A stretch of 64,000 bases of DNA from an uncultured Mailhella sp. (GTDB lineage: Bacteria > Desulfobacterota > Desulfovibrionia > Desulfovibrionales > Desulfovibrionaceae): the NCBI RefSeq assembly GCF_963931295.1, contig NZ_OZ007001.1:434001-498000 (forward strand), given 5' to 3'. The translations under genes were made by a program, and so were the position numbers. A model generated the notes under the pieces. It was not told the origin of the DNA, searched no databases, and saw only the letters and a list, made by a program, of their open reading frames with translations. This document shows positions 8,745 through 17,715 of this stretch, piece after piece (the first letter of the stretch is position 1; the number at the start of each line of letters is the position of its first letter).

Positions 8745-9533
8745 ATGAAGATTCAGCAAATACGAAACGCCACGCTGCGCATCGAGTACGCAGGCAAGAC
8801 CTTCCTCACGGATCCCTGGCTCATGGGCAAGGGCACGATGGGCGCATTCCGCATGCTCGGCAATCTGTTCCGCTGCGAGCCGGAAAAGCTGGACATTCCC
8901 ATGCCCATGACCGAGCTGCCCATGCCCCCGGAAGACGTGCTCAGGGGCGTGGACGCCTGCATCTGCACCCACGTGCATCCCGATCATATCGACATGTCGC
9001 CGGACGGCGCCATCGGCGGCAGCCTCGACAAGAACATTCCCGTGTTCGTGCAGAGCATGGAAGACGCGCATGCCTTCGTGCGTTCCGGCTTCACGGATGT
9101 GACGGTCATGTACGAAAACAGCGAATTTGAGGGCGTGCATCTCGTGAAGGTTCCGGCCAGACACGGCACCAGAATTCCGTGCGGCCCGTCCTGCGGCGTG
9201 ATGCTTCATCATCCCGCCGAAAAGACGCTGTATCTGGCGGGAGACACCATCTGGTACGACGCCGTGGAAAAGAACATCCGCACGTGGAATCCGCAAGTCA
9301 TCGTGGTGAATGCCTGCGCGGCCGTGCTGCTCGACGAAGGACGCCTCATCATGGACGACGCCGACGTGGAAAGGACGGTGCGCGCCGCCGACGGAGCGCC
9401 CGTGGTGGTGAGCCACATGGACGCCGTGGCGCACGCCACCATTTCGCGGCCGGAAATGAAAAAGCGCCTCACGGAACGCGGCGTGTGGGACAAGGTGATC
9501 ATGCCCGACGACGGCGAAACCCTGACGTTCTGA
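8745..9533 (+). CDS. Metallo-beta-lactamase-fold hydrolase (UlaG-like)
   Basis: 262 residues with AAGGAG upstream. The metal motif HVHPDHID (about residues 76-83) is the HxHxDH signature of the family. A GDTIWYD segment supplies the bridging Asp, and a late SHMDAVAHAT segment could supply a further His. The opening (IRNATLRIEYAGKTFLTDPWL) is typical of the UlaG/L-ascorbate-6-phosphate lactonase-like branch of cytoplasmic MBL-fold hydrolases, which cleave lactones or phosphoesters. No signal peptide is present. The gene is isolated, with no neighbouring sugar-acid pathway, so the substrate cannot be inferred. Family is secure; specific function is not. Confidence 0.85.
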   Translation: MKIQQIRNATLRIEYAGKTFLTDPWLMGKGTMGAFRMLGNLFRCEPEKLDIPMPMTELPMPPEDVLRGVDACICTHVHPDHIDMSPDGAIGGSLDKNIPVFVQSMEDAHAFVRSGFTDVTVMYENSEFEGVHLVKVPARHGTRIPCGPSCGVMLHHPAEKTLYLAGDTIWYDAVEKNIRTWNPQVIVVNACAAVLLDEGRLIMDDADVERTVRAADGAPVVVSHMDAVAHATISRPEMKKRLTERGVWDKVIMPDDGETLTF

Positions 9534-10140
9534 TCGCGCCGGGCAAAGATTCGGGCAGCCGCAAGGCGCGGGTTCGGCAGAAGTCGCCCGGCGGCCCGAC
9601 GACGGCGTGGCGGACGTCAGTTCCCCGGCCTCCCAGGCCAAAGGCCCGGCGAGACGCCCAGGAGCCGGAACAAAAAACGCCCCTCCCATGACGGACGAGC
9701 GGCGGCCAGCGACCGAGGAACGAAGGCAGCGGCCCGGCCACCCCGGATTCGGCGGCCTGACGGCAGGCGCGGAATTTCTCATGGCCATCACGCGACCGCC
9801 AGTCGGCAAAAGGCTGCCTCTCCGATGACCGGCAACGACCCGCCCTGCGAAAAGCGTCCGGCCGTCTCATGACGCCTGCCCGAAGCCCGACTGACGCCCG
9901 ACCGGCAACCAGCGCCGCAGGAACGACGAGGCGACAAGGGGCCCGAGTGAGGGAAGCCACGGATCCCGAGGCAGAAGACGGGCTCCCAAACTGCTGGTCA
10001 TGGGAAAATCCTTGCTTGTTGCTTTTCCAGGAAGGCAATCGTGCCACGGCCGACAAGGTACACTTTTCCGCGTCGACTGAACAGCCCGCAGGCATCCCTA
10101 TCCATGACGGAGCCTGAGCCCCGTCCCTTTACACGATTAA
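9534..10140. other. GC-rich intergenic, no gene recognised
   Basis: About 600 GC-rich bases ending at the tRNA-type terminator at 10150. No frame has a domain or start signal. The sequence is rich in short GC dyads, but I could not relate it to the dispersed repeats elsewhere in the window. Confidence 0.4.
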
Positions 10141-10149
10141 AAACATAAA

Positions 10150-10186
10150 TCCCCGCAGTCTGTACGAACTGCGGGGACTTTTTTGC
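10150..10186 (-). terminator. tRNA-type terminator hairpin (type A)
   Basis: Arms TCCCCGCAG (10150-10158) and CTGCGGGGA (10169-10177). On the minus strand the hairpin lies just after a tRNA-Ser 3'-end remnant (10192-10202), separated by GAAGAGC and an A-run. The same arrangement, about 85% identical over roughly 60 bases, recurs at 26136-26180. It was probably the native terminator of a minus-strand tRNA gene now lost from this spot. Confidence 0.7.
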
Positions 10187-10191
10187 TCTTC

Positions 10192-10202
10192 TGGCGGAGG
10201 GA
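10192..10202 (-). other. tRNA-Ser 3'-end remnant (candidate att site)
   Basis: TGGCGGAGGGA, identical to the last 11 bases (complement) of the intact tRNA-Ser(UGA) gene at 52639-52649. It is followed on the minus strand by GAAGAGC and a tRNA-type terminator. Alone an 11-base match is weak; it gains weight from the longer, identically organised remnant at 26179-26199. Confidence 0.5.
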
Positions 10203-10887
10203 AATAACACTTATTTCTAATTCATCAAAAGATACACATACAGGTCACAAGTTATACAGGACAAAAGCCTGCAACGACGTATGAATAACGACGCTTTGCC
10301 TGTCTGTCTCTCCCCAGTCAGCGGAAATTTTGACAACCTCTTCCATTTTCAGAGCATATTATTCGACAGGTTATCTTTAAAGAGAGGAAAATGCACCTTG
10401 ATAGATACCTGTCGAGATGTATTTTGTCTATTCATCATCCACCGTATCTTTCACGAGTTTATGGCGATCTGAAGAACAAGAATATCGATAGCGAGCCAAG
10501 TTGAAGGTCGTAAGTTAGAATATCGTTGTCCGCTACAGATATTTCCGGGGGTATAACTGATAAACTTATAACCCTTTTTCTTTTTTCAACCGTATTTCCA
10601 ACCTTCGGATGGAAAAATTTTCCGATCCCCGGCAAAATGGCGGCAGAAATACGAGCACAAGACGCGCAGTACGGCGAGGCGTCTTTTTGCATGAGCATGC
10701 CTGCGTCTCTAGTCCGGCTTGCCAGCATCTTCGGAAGAGGCCGTCGAAAAACATCACATCGAGGTCTGCCCCCTCCGACGCCCCTTCCCTGCACATCGCG
10801 TCCCAGAGGCAATGACGCAGGCTCCGCTCCTCGCCGGAAAACCATGCCGAAACGGAAGCCGACCTCGTCTCTCCCGTTCAGGCCCCG
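10203..10887. other. Intergenic, contains an eroded micropeptide gene
   Basis: About 685 bases between the tRNA remnant and the sigma-54 activator gene. The only feature identified is the decayed copy of the hydrophobic peptide gene near 10447-10505. Other open frames show no domain. Confidence 0.4.
10447..10505 (-). pseudogene. Eroded copy of the 30-residue hydrophobic peptide gene
   Basis: About 80% identical over roughly 48 bases to the intact peptide gene at 24321-24413. On the minus strand it still reads TWLAIDILVLQIAINS and then stops; the start codon and ribosome binding site are gone. The two copies lie near opposite ends of the 10.2-25.8 kb segment. Confidence 0.55.
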
Positions 10888-12948
10888 CTAAGAGCCTTCC
10901 CGGTTGCGGCAAAGCTCCCGGGCCAGTCCTGCCAGTGCCTCCATCTCTTCCGCGCGCAGACCGAGCAACGGATTGGTTTCGGCGGCGTTTTTCCACTCGG
11001 ACATCCGCAGATCGTGACGAAAGTCCGCAGGCCGTATGCCGTATCGCTTCAATCGATAATAAAACGTGCTGCGATTCATGTTCAATAGTTTCAGAGCGTC
11101 GGCAATGCGGCCGCGGCTGGCCCGCAGCGCGGCTTCCAGAGCGGCTTTTTCCCCTCTGTCGCACGGACGCTCTTCAGCGCTTTTCTGCATACGCTCCGAC
11201 TCGCGTCCGGCAATGACCTCCGGCAGTTCCTTCAGCGTCACTTCCGTGCCGGATGCCATATATACCGCCCGTTCCATAACGTTTTCCAGCTCGCGGATGT
11301 TTCCGGGCCAGGAATAGCGCTGAAGGGCGTCAAGCGCGCTTCTGGAAATCCCCCGCAACGTCTTTCCCGACTGACGGGAAAACTTCTCCATGAAATGCCG
11401 GGCCAGCAGCGCGACGTCGCCCTGCCGCTCCCTCAGCGGCGGAATGTGCAGGGGAAACACATTGAGCCTGTAATACAGATCTTCCCGAAACGTCTTGCTC
11501 TGAACGGCGTTGTAAAGATTCTTGTTGGTAGCCGCTATGATGCGGATATCGACGCGCCGGGCGCGCTGGCCACCGATGCGGACAACCTCACGGTTCTGAA
11601 GCAGTCGCAGCAGATTGACCTGAACATCCAGCGGCATTTCTCCTATTTCGTCCAGAAAGATGGTTCCTCCGTCGGCCAGCTCAAACTTGCCCGGCTTCCC
11701 CTGACGACTGGCCCCGGTGAACGATCCTTCCGTATAGCCGAAAAGCTCGCTCTGAATGAGCTCCCTCGGCAGTGCTCCACAGTTGACCACCACAAAGGGC
11801 ATCCCTCTGCGCGGACTGGCATTGTGCAATGACTGCGCAAAAAGTTCCTTGCCCGTGCCGCTTTCTCCGAGAAGCAATACCGTCGTATCCGATCCGGCTA
11901 TTCTTCTGGCGTTGTTCAGCACTTCAGAAAGAGCCGAAGACCTGCCGAGAATGTCGTCAAAGGTAAACGTAGCCTTGGCGCCGACCAGGCGCGTGGCGAA
12001 TTCCCTCATGCGGGCAGTTTCGCGCAATGTCAGAATCATGCCGCCCGTCGAATCGTTCACCGCCGCGGAAAGCACGCAGGGAATCGATTGTGCGGCATGT
12101 TCCAGCATCAGCGTGGTATCGACGTCATGAAAGGCCTTCCTCTCCTCCAGCAGGGATCTGACCGCCTGACCGAAACGTATGACTTCGGCAATGTTCCGCC
12201 CGACGGCATTCTTTTGCAGGTGCAGCATCGTCATGGCCTTGGCATTGATGAACAGGATGGAGCCGCCGGCGTCCAGCGTAATGACGCCTTCATCCATAAG
12301 TTCCAGGAGCGCTTTGTATTCCCCCAGTACTTCCCGCAGCGCAAGCTGCTCCATGATGGCATAGACGGCAGCCCCGAGCATGCCGCTTGTATGAAGATGA
12401 AACGTCTCGCAGGGCGAGGTGATGCCGAGTACGCCTATGACATTCTGCTTCTTGTCCAGAATGGGAGCCGCGGAGCAGACAAAATTATGATTTTCCGTGC
12501 AATAGTGCTCCGCAGCAAAAATTTCCAGCTGCTTTTGCTCCTCAAGGCAGGTAGCTAACCCCACGGTTCCTATGTACTCCTCTTTGGACAACGTGCCTCG
12601 CGAGTTGACTAGTCCGCCCCCGGGAAGAGTGTGCAGAATCACGCCGTCACGCGAGGCCAGAGAAATAAAACTGTGAGAGTCGGAAATGAGAGAAAAAATC
12701 TGCTCCATGACGGCCTTTGAGCTTTCCAGAAGCATGGAGTTGCGCTCCAGCTCCGCAGCAATCTGTTCCGGCGGAAGCTTCCGATGCATCACATGGTACG
12801 GATCCACATGAAGGGCACGGCAGCGCAGCCACGAACGATAAACGAAATCACGAACAATGGTGTGATCAACCTCTTCGCCGTTCTGGAATTTCCTCCACTC
12901 CTCGAAAATTTTTTCCCGATTGGCAAGCATGGAAGTGCTGTCCGACAT
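10888..12948 (-). CDS. Sigma-54-dependent transcriptional activator
   Basis: 686 residues with a GAGGGGG ribosome binding site. An N-terminal GAF-like sensor (about 60-200) is followed by a PAS domain (about 205-320), a AAA+ sigma-54 interaction domain (about 330-570) and a C-terminal Fis-type helix-turn-helix (about 625-650). The Walker A is GESGTGKE, the Walker B IFLDEIGEM, and the sigma-54 contact loop reads GSFTGA where most members have GAFTGA. The layout matches the AcoR/DhaR group, which sense small catabolic substrates in the cytoplasm. It is divergent from the catabolic operon at 13315, whose promoter is a sigma-54 type with two upstream repeats, so it is almost certainly that operon's activator. 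A tail of about 35 residues follows the helix-turn-helix (FRHDLRMSEWKNAAETNPLL), which is unusual. Confidence 0.93.
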   Translation of the reverse strand: MSDSTSMLANREKIFEEWRKFQNGEEVDHTIVRDFVYRSWLRCRALHVDPYHVMHRKLPPEQIAAELERNSMLLESSKAVMEQIFSLISDSHSFISLASRDGVILHTLPGGGLVNSRGTLSKEEYIGTVGLATCLEEQKQLEIFAAEHYCTENHNFVCSAAPILDKKQNVIGVLGITSPCETFHLHTSGMLGAAVYAIMEQLALREVLGEYKALLELMDEGVITLDAGGSILFINAKAMTMLHLQKNAVGRNIAEVIRFGQAVRSLLEERKAFHDVDTTLMLEHAAQSIPCVLSAAVNDSTGGMILTLRETARMREFATRLVGAKATFTFDDILGRSSALSEVLNNARRIAGSDTTVLLLGESGTGKELFAQSLHNASPRRGMPFVVVNCGALPRELIQSELFGYTEGSFTGASRQGKPGKFELADGGTIFLDEIGEMPLDVQVNLLRLLQNREVVRIGGQRARRVDIRIIAATNKNLYNAVQSKTFREDLYYRLNVFPLHIPPLRERQGDVALLARHFMEKFSRQSGKTLRGISRSALDALQRYSWPGNIRELENVMERAVYMASGTEVTLKELPEVIAGRESERMQKSAEERPCDRGEKAALEAALRASRGRIADALKLLNMNRSTFYYRLKRYGIRPADFRHDLRMSEWKNAAETNPLLGLRAEEMEALAGLARELCRNREGS

Positions 12949-13109
12949 AATTCCCCCTCATTGACGCCTGAACAGATTGGACATTTTTAAACAATTGAAC
13001 AACCGTATTTATTCTTGTTTTATTTCAAATAATTATCATAAAGCAGCTTTCCTTTTTGCTTCATGTTGCTGATGTTTTGTACTGTTTCATTAAAAAATCA
13101 GCTGAACGG

Positions 13110-13172
13110 CGTCGCGAATTTTGAATAAAAATATCCTATTTTGTCCAAAAATTCCATCGTCGCGCATTTTGA
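13110..13172 (+). promoter_or_regulatory. Upstream activator sites of the sigma-54 promoter
   Basis: Direct repeats CGTCGCGAATTTTGA (13110-13124) and CGTCGCGCATTTTGA (13158-13172), 48 bases apart start to start, centred about 55-110 bases upstream of the -24 element. Position, repetition and the neighbouring activator gene make them the likely enhancer sites of that activator. Confidence 0.7.
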
Positions 13173-13225
13173 GTATATTTTTCTCAACTTATTGAATATA
13201 TTTGTTTTTATCTTTCGTTCCATTT

Positions 13226-13241
13226 TGGCACAAATATTGCA
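13226..13241 (+). promoter_or_regulatory. Sigma-54 (-24/-12) promoter
   Basis: TGGCAC at 13226-13231, five bases, then TTGCA at 13237-13241, a perfect consensus with the required ten bases between the invariant GG and GC. It lies 75 bases before the first gene of the catabolic operon and downstream of two activator-type repeats. Confidence 0.93.
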
Positions 13242-13314
13242 TTATTGTATCCGACGGCTGTTCTTTGCTCGACGAAGGCCGTTTCCGACACCAAGCTTCA
13301 CCTCAGAGGGCGAT

Positions 13315-15234
13315 ATGGAATACAATATGCTTTTTTCTCCCGTCACCATTAATGCGCTTACCCTGAAAAACCGCATCGTCATGTCTTCCATGGTCACGCA
13401 GTACGCGGCCAGCAACGGGGAAGTCACCGATCAGATGATCCACTATTATGCGGAAAGAGCCCGGGGCGGCGTCGGTCTCATCATGATCGAAGCCACCTAT
13501 GTGGAACGTCAGGGCGACAGCTACAAGTTCGGACTCGGCGCGGACACGGACGAGATGCTTCCGGGACTCGCCAGGCTCGCCAACGCCATCCACGCCTGCG
13601 GCGGCAAAGTGGGACTCCAGCTCCAGCACGCTGGAAGAACCGCCAATCCGCTGACCAACGGCGGCCCCATCAAGCTTGTCTCCTACATTCCCGGCGTCAC
13701 GCCCTATGAAGGCGCACGCGTCCTTACGCGAGAAGACATTGCCGATCTTGTGAAACGCTATGCCGAAGCGGCGCTCCGCGCCAAGAAGGCCGGATTCGAT
13801 CTTGTCGAACTTCACGGCGCCCACGGCTATCTTCTCAATCAGTTTCTCTCGCCCTTTACCAATCTCCGCGAGGATGAATACGGCGGCAGCGCGGAAAACC
13901 GTCTTCGTTTCCCCCTGGAAGTGCTCAGCGCCTGCCGCGAGGCCGTAGGCAAAGACTTTCCCCTCACCGTGCGCCTCAGCGTGGATGAGTTCAACGGCAC
14001 CGGTCTGACCCTGCAAACCTCCCTGCCCATCGCCCAGGCCTTTGTGGACAACGGCATCGACGCGCTGAACATCAGCGTGGGCGCCTGCGAAACCAACCGC
14101 TACACCATTCCGCCGGCCGTCCTTCCCGAAGGATTCAACGCCGATCGCGCCGCCGCCGTGCGCAAGGCCGTGGAAGCGCGCGTTCCCGTGGCCGTGGCCG
14201 GTCGCATTCACAATGCGGCGCTGGCCGAATCCATCCTGACTGCAGGCAAGGCCGACATCATCGTCATGGGGCGTCCGCTCATCGCCGATCCGTACCTGCC
14301 CGTCAAAAGTCAGGCCGGCAGACTGGACGACGTGGCTCCATGCCTCTCCTGCAACGAGGGATGCGTAGGCATTCCCTTCGGAAACGTGACCTGCGCCGTG
14401 AATCCCAGAGCCGGTCAGGAGGCGAGATTCCCCCACATTAAAACGAACACCCCGAAGCGCATAGTCGTGATAGGCGCAGGCCCCGCCGGCATTCAGGCCG
14501 CTCTCACCGCCAGGGAAAAAGGACATCACGTCACGCTGATTGAACGCGAAAAGACCCTCGGCGGTCTCCTCCATGTGGCTTGCCGGCCGCCCCACAAGGA
14601 AGCCTTTGAAAAGCTGCGCCGCTACATGGAACACGCCGTGCGGCAGTCCGGCATGGAGGTGCGGCTCGGCACGGAAGCCGACGTGGACATGATCCGCGCT
14701 CTCAATCCCGACATGACCGTCGTCGCCACGGGCAGCGAGCCCGTCGTGCCCGGATTCTGCAGAAACACCGGAGCCGTCACCGCCCAGGAAGTGCTTCTGG
14801 GACGGGAGACGGGGCAGAACGTGCTTATCCTCGGCGGCGGCCTTGTCGGCTGCGAAACCGCGGAAATGCTGGCGGAACAGGGCAAGAAGGTCACGATTCT
14901 GGAACTGCGGGACACCCTTGCTCCCGACATGGAAAAGCGCACCCGCATATTCATGATGGCCCGCCTGAAGGAACTCGACGTGCATGCGCTGCTCAACACC
15001 GAAGTGCTGGAAGTCTCCGGCCTCCATGTGCGCGTGCGCGGCCCTCTGCGCACCGAACGCTCGCTGGACGAGTTCGACTCTCTGGTCATGGCCTTCGGCT
15101 ACCGTTCCCGCAACCTTCTTCAGCAGCAGCTTGCCGAAGCCGGCATTCCCTTCACGGCGGCAGGCGACTGCGTTCGTCCGAGCAAGGTCATCACCGCAGT
15201 GCGTCAGGGATTCCAGGCCGCATGGCCGCTGTAG
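13315..15234 (+). CDS. Enoate-reductase-type NADH:flavin oxidoreductase (OYE + FAD)
   Basis: 639 residues from the ATG at 13315, chosen for the AGAGGG site before it; the frame is open further upstream into the promoter. Residues 1-335 form an old-yellow-enzyme TIM barrel with FMN-site motif HGAHGYLLNQFLSP. A CLSCNEGC...C set (about 345-365) binds a 4Fe-4S cluster. A glutathione-reductase-like half follows, with two dinucleotide motifs (VIGAGPAGIQAA and ILGGGLVGCETAE). This is the arrangement of 2,4-dienoyl-CoA reductase, enoate reductase and trimethylamine dehydrogenase, which pass NAD(P)H electrons to reduce activated C=C bonds. First gene of the sigma-54 operon; a paralogue lies at 21492. 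The substrate is not deducible; an unsaturated or aromatic-derived acid is likely from context. Confidence 0.92.
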   Translation: MEYNMLFSPVTINALTLKNRIVMSSMVTQYAASNGEVTDQMIHYYAERARGGVGLIMIEATYVERQGDSYKFGLGADTDEMLPGLARLANAIHACGGKVGLQLQHAGRTANPLTNGGPIKLVSYIPGVTPYEGARVLTREDIADLVKRYAEAALRAKKAGFDLVELHGAHGYLLNQFLSPFTNLREDEYGGSAENRLRFPLEVLSACREAVGKDFPLTVRLSVDEFNGTGLTLQTSLPIAQAFVDNGIDALNISVGACETNRYTIPPAVLPEGFNADRAAAVRKAVEARVPVAVAGRIHNAALAESILTAGKADIIVMGRPLIADPYLPVKSQAGRLDDVAPCLSCNEGCVGIPFGNVTCAVNPRAGQEARFPHIKTNTPKRIVVIGAGPAGIQAALTAREKGHHVTLIEREKTLGGLLHVACRPPHKEAFEKLRRYMEHAVRQSGMEVRLGTEADVDMIRALNPDMTVVATGSEPVVPGFCRNTGAVTAQEVLLGRETGQNVLILGGGLVGCETAEMLAEQGKKVTILELRDTLAPDMEKRTRIFMMARLKELDVHALLNTEVLEVSGLHVRVRGPLRTERSLDEFDSLVMAFGYRSRNLLQQQLAEAGIPFTAAGDCVRPSKVITAVRQGFQAAWPL

Positions 15235-15285
15235 CCTGAAACTGCATCCGATTGTTCCCCCCCTACCCCAACCATCGAGGAAACC

Positions 15286-16119
15286 ATGATTATCGACGTC
15301 AGACTCCGTCCTCCGTTCAAAGGCTTCAAACAGCAGTTCTCCCCCGCCGGCAACAAGGCTCTCAGCGCCAAATTCGGCCTGACCTCCCCGGAATCCGTTC
15401 AGCAGGTTTCCGAAGAGCTCATGCTCAAGGAAATGGACGAAGCCGGCATCACCTGCGGACTCGCGACCGGTCGTAACGGCCATTTCCGCTATAATATTCC
15501 CAACGACGATCTCGTGGACATGACCGCCCATTACAAGGGCCGCATTCTCGGCGCCGCAGGCCTGAACTGCGCCGACGTGCCGCAGGCCATGGCCGATGTG
15601 GAAAAATACGTGATCAACGGACCGCTCAAGGCCGTTTCCATGGAACCCGGCGCATGCCCCGTTCCCCGCTACGCCAACGATCGCAGACTCTATCCCATCT
15701 ACGAAATGTGCCAGGCGCACAAGATTCCCGTCATTCTCATGCTCGGCGGCCGCGCCGGCCCCGACGTTTCCTACAGCAATCCCGAAATCATCAGCCGCAT
15801 AGCCGCAGACTTCCCCAACGCCCGCTTCATGGTCTCCCACGGCGGATGGCCCTGGGTGCAGGCCGTGATCGGCGTCTGCTTCTGGCAGGAAAACATCTGG
15901 CTGTGCCCCGACATGTACCTCATGAACAACTCCGGCGCGCAGGATTACGTTGCCGCAGCCAACACCTGGCTTCAGGATCGCTTTCTGTTCGGTTCCGCCT
16001 ACCCGCTCATGCCCATCGGGGAAAGCCTCGCCATCTTCAAATCCATGTTCAAGGAAAGCGTACTTCCCAAACTGCTCTATAAAAATGCCGCGGAACTGTT
16101 CAATATAACCCTTTCCTGA
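15286..16119 (+). CDS. Amidohydrolase-fold protein lacking most metal ligands
   Basis: 277 residues, GAGGA site upstream. It follows the amidohydrolase-2 layout throughout: strand-1 start MIIDVRLRPP, a KAVSMEPG segment, PIYEMCQAHKIPVIL, a strand-6 MVSHGGWPW and a final FGSAYP plus NAAELF. The ligands expected of this superfamily are largely absent. The strand-1 HxH reads RLR, the strand-5 His is Met (ILMLGG), and the strand-8 Asp of 'FGSDYP' is Ala. Only the strand-6 His remains. The gene at 17716 shows the same losses, so this is a family trait, not random decay. It may be a metal-independent lyase/hydrolase (LigI of this superfamily works without metal, though it keeps these residues) or a binding protein. 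Operon context implies work on the flavoenzyme's substrate or product. Confidence 0.82.
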   Translation: MIIDVRLRPPFKGFKQQFSPAGNKALSAKFGLTSPESVQQVSEELMLKEMDEAGITCGLATGRNGHFRYNIPNDDLVDMTAHYKGRILGAAGLNCADVPQAMADVEKYVINGPLKAVSMEPGACPVPRYANDRRLYPIYEMCQAHKIPVILMLGGRAGPDVSYSNPEIISRIAADFPNARFMVSHGGWPWVQAVIGVCFWQENIWLCPDMYLMNNSGAQDYVAAANTWLQDRFLFGSAYPLMPIGESLAIFKSMFKESVLPKLLYKNAAELFNITLS

Positions 16120-16214
16120 ATACGCCGATCCTCCGTGCCGCAGGGGGAACGCCCTTCCCCCTGCCGTTCACGAGGAACGCACCGAAAAAAAACACTCCGA
16201 AAAAAGGGAATAGT

Positions 16215-17606
16215 ATGTCCGTAACCATGGAAAAAGGAAAAATTATCGGATGGCTGGTTACCATACTCACAAGTATTGCCATCATGCTCATTCCGGTTTC
16301 CGAGACGTTCACGCCGGAAATACGCGCCTATCTCATGCTAAGCATATGCGTCATCAGCATCGTTGCCTTTGACCTCATGGATGTCATCATCCCATCCGTG
16401 CTGCTTCCCGTCGCCTACTATATTTTCCATGTCGTTCCCATCCAGACGGCCTATGCGCCGTTTACCACCGACACCTTCTGGATGATTCTCGGCGCCTTCG
16501 TGCTCACCAACGCCCTTGACGAATGCGGCATTCTCAAGCGCATCGCGTACTGGATCATCAAAACCTGCGGCGGCACCTACAACAGAACGCTTTATGCCCT
16601 GTATCTCGTCGGCCTCATTCTCGGCATCATCACCTTCTGCGGCCATTACCTTCTTCTCATCTCGCTGGCCTACGGCATATGCCGGGCCATGGGCTTCGGC
16701 AAATCCAAGGAGTCCCTTCTCATCATGATGGTCGGCGGCATAGCCGGACTCAACGTCAAGCTCTTTGCCTATCGTCCGTCCACCATGTCCATGATGGTCA
16801 CGCAGGTCAAAACCATCGACCCCGGCTTTTCCGTGTCCTTCCTCGATCAGATGCTCTACAACAGCCCTTCCGTGCTCATGGCGGTATCCTTCATCTGGCT
16901 GCTGACGAAGATTTATAAAAGCCACACCTTCGTTCTGCCCGGAGGAAAGCAGTACTTTGAGGAGGAATACAGAAATCTCGGCCCCATGTCTCCCGCGGAA
17001 AAGAAGGCCGCCGTTCTTCTCGCAATTCTGATGATATGGATCAGCACCGAACCTCTGCACGGCATTTCGGCAAACTACTCCTTCATGACCCTGCCCTGGC
17101 TCTGCTTTGTTCCCGGCATCAACATAGGCACGCGAAAAAGCATCAACCAGATCAACCTCGGCGTCATATTCTTCGTGGCCGCCTGCCTCGGCATAGGCAT
17201 AGTGGGAACCAAACTGGGCTTCACGCAGCTGCTTGCCGGAAAAATCGCCGAAAACATTTCCGGCATCGGCGTGAACTGCTTCCTGTTCCTCATGCTTTTC
17301 CTCAGCACCCTCGTCAACCTCATTCTCTCCCCCGGCGCCATGATGGCCGTGCTCCCCGCACCCTTCGCCAGCCTCTCGCTGCAGCTCGGCATGAATCCGC
17401 TGCCCTCCCTTCTGACCATCATCTACTCCACCGACTTCGTCTTTCTTCCTCATGAAGTGCCCGCCTATCTCATCATGTTCGGCTTCGGACTCATGACCAT
17501 GAAGGACTTCATCAAACTGCATCTCATGAAAATCGCCTGGTTCACCCTGCTGTTCGGTCTCATTCAGATTCCGTTCTGGTACGCCATGGGCATCATCATG
17601 CAGTAA
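16215..17606 (+). CDS. SLC13/DASS-type anion permease
   Basis: 463 residues with about 11-12 predicted membrane helices, beginning with a helix at residues 10-28. The repeated hairpin-like segments (TTDTFWMILGAFVLTNAL and a later LSTLVNLILSPGAMMA) and length fit the divalent-anion:sodium symporter (SLC13, CitT/DASS) superfamily, which imports di- and tricarboxylates or sulfate. It sits between two amidohydrolase-fold genes in the sigma-54 operon, so it probably imports the pathway substrate or exchanges a product. A TRAP transporter in the same operon means two carriers for one pathway, suggesting an import plus export arrangement or two related substrates. Confidence 0.85.
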   Translation: MSVTMEKGKIIGWLVTILTSIAIMLIPVSETFTPEIRAYLMLSICVISIVAFDLMDVIIPSVLLPVAYYIFHVVPIQTAYAPFTTDTFWMILGAFVLTNALDECGILKRIAYWIIKTCGGTYNRTLYALYLVGLILGIITFCGHYLLLISLAYGICRAMGFGKSKESLLIMMVGGIAGLNVKLFAYRPSTMSMMVTQVKTIDPGFSVSFLDQMLYNSPSVLMAVSFIWLLTKIYKSHTFVLPGGKQYFEEEYRNLGPMSPAEKKAAVLLAILMIWISTEPLHGISANYSFMTLPWLCFVPGINIGTRKSINQINLGVIFFVAACLGIGIVGTKLGFTQLLAGKIAENISGIGVNCFLFLMLFLSTLVNLILSPGAMMAVLPAPFASLSLQLGMNPLPSLLTIIYSTDFVFLPHEVPAYLIMFGFGLMTMKDFIKLHLMKIAWFTLLFGLIQIPFWYAMGIIMQ

Positions 17607-17715
17607 TCCCCTTCCCTTTCCATCCCCTGCATCGGCAACGCCGCGGGCCCGCCCGCCGGCGAATCCTCAAACACGTCCTCAAAACCATTTTTCATCCTTC
17701 AAAAGGAGCTTTCTC

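Noticed and set aside
10281..10472. 63-residue plus-strand frame
   Set aside because: Overlaps the eroded micropeptide copy on the other strand and has no start signal.
13303..15840. 845-residue open frame on the minus strand
   Set aside because: Antisense to the flavin oxidoreductase and amidohydrolase-fold genes; it has the His/Val/Gly-rich composition of a GC-rich antisense frame and no domain.
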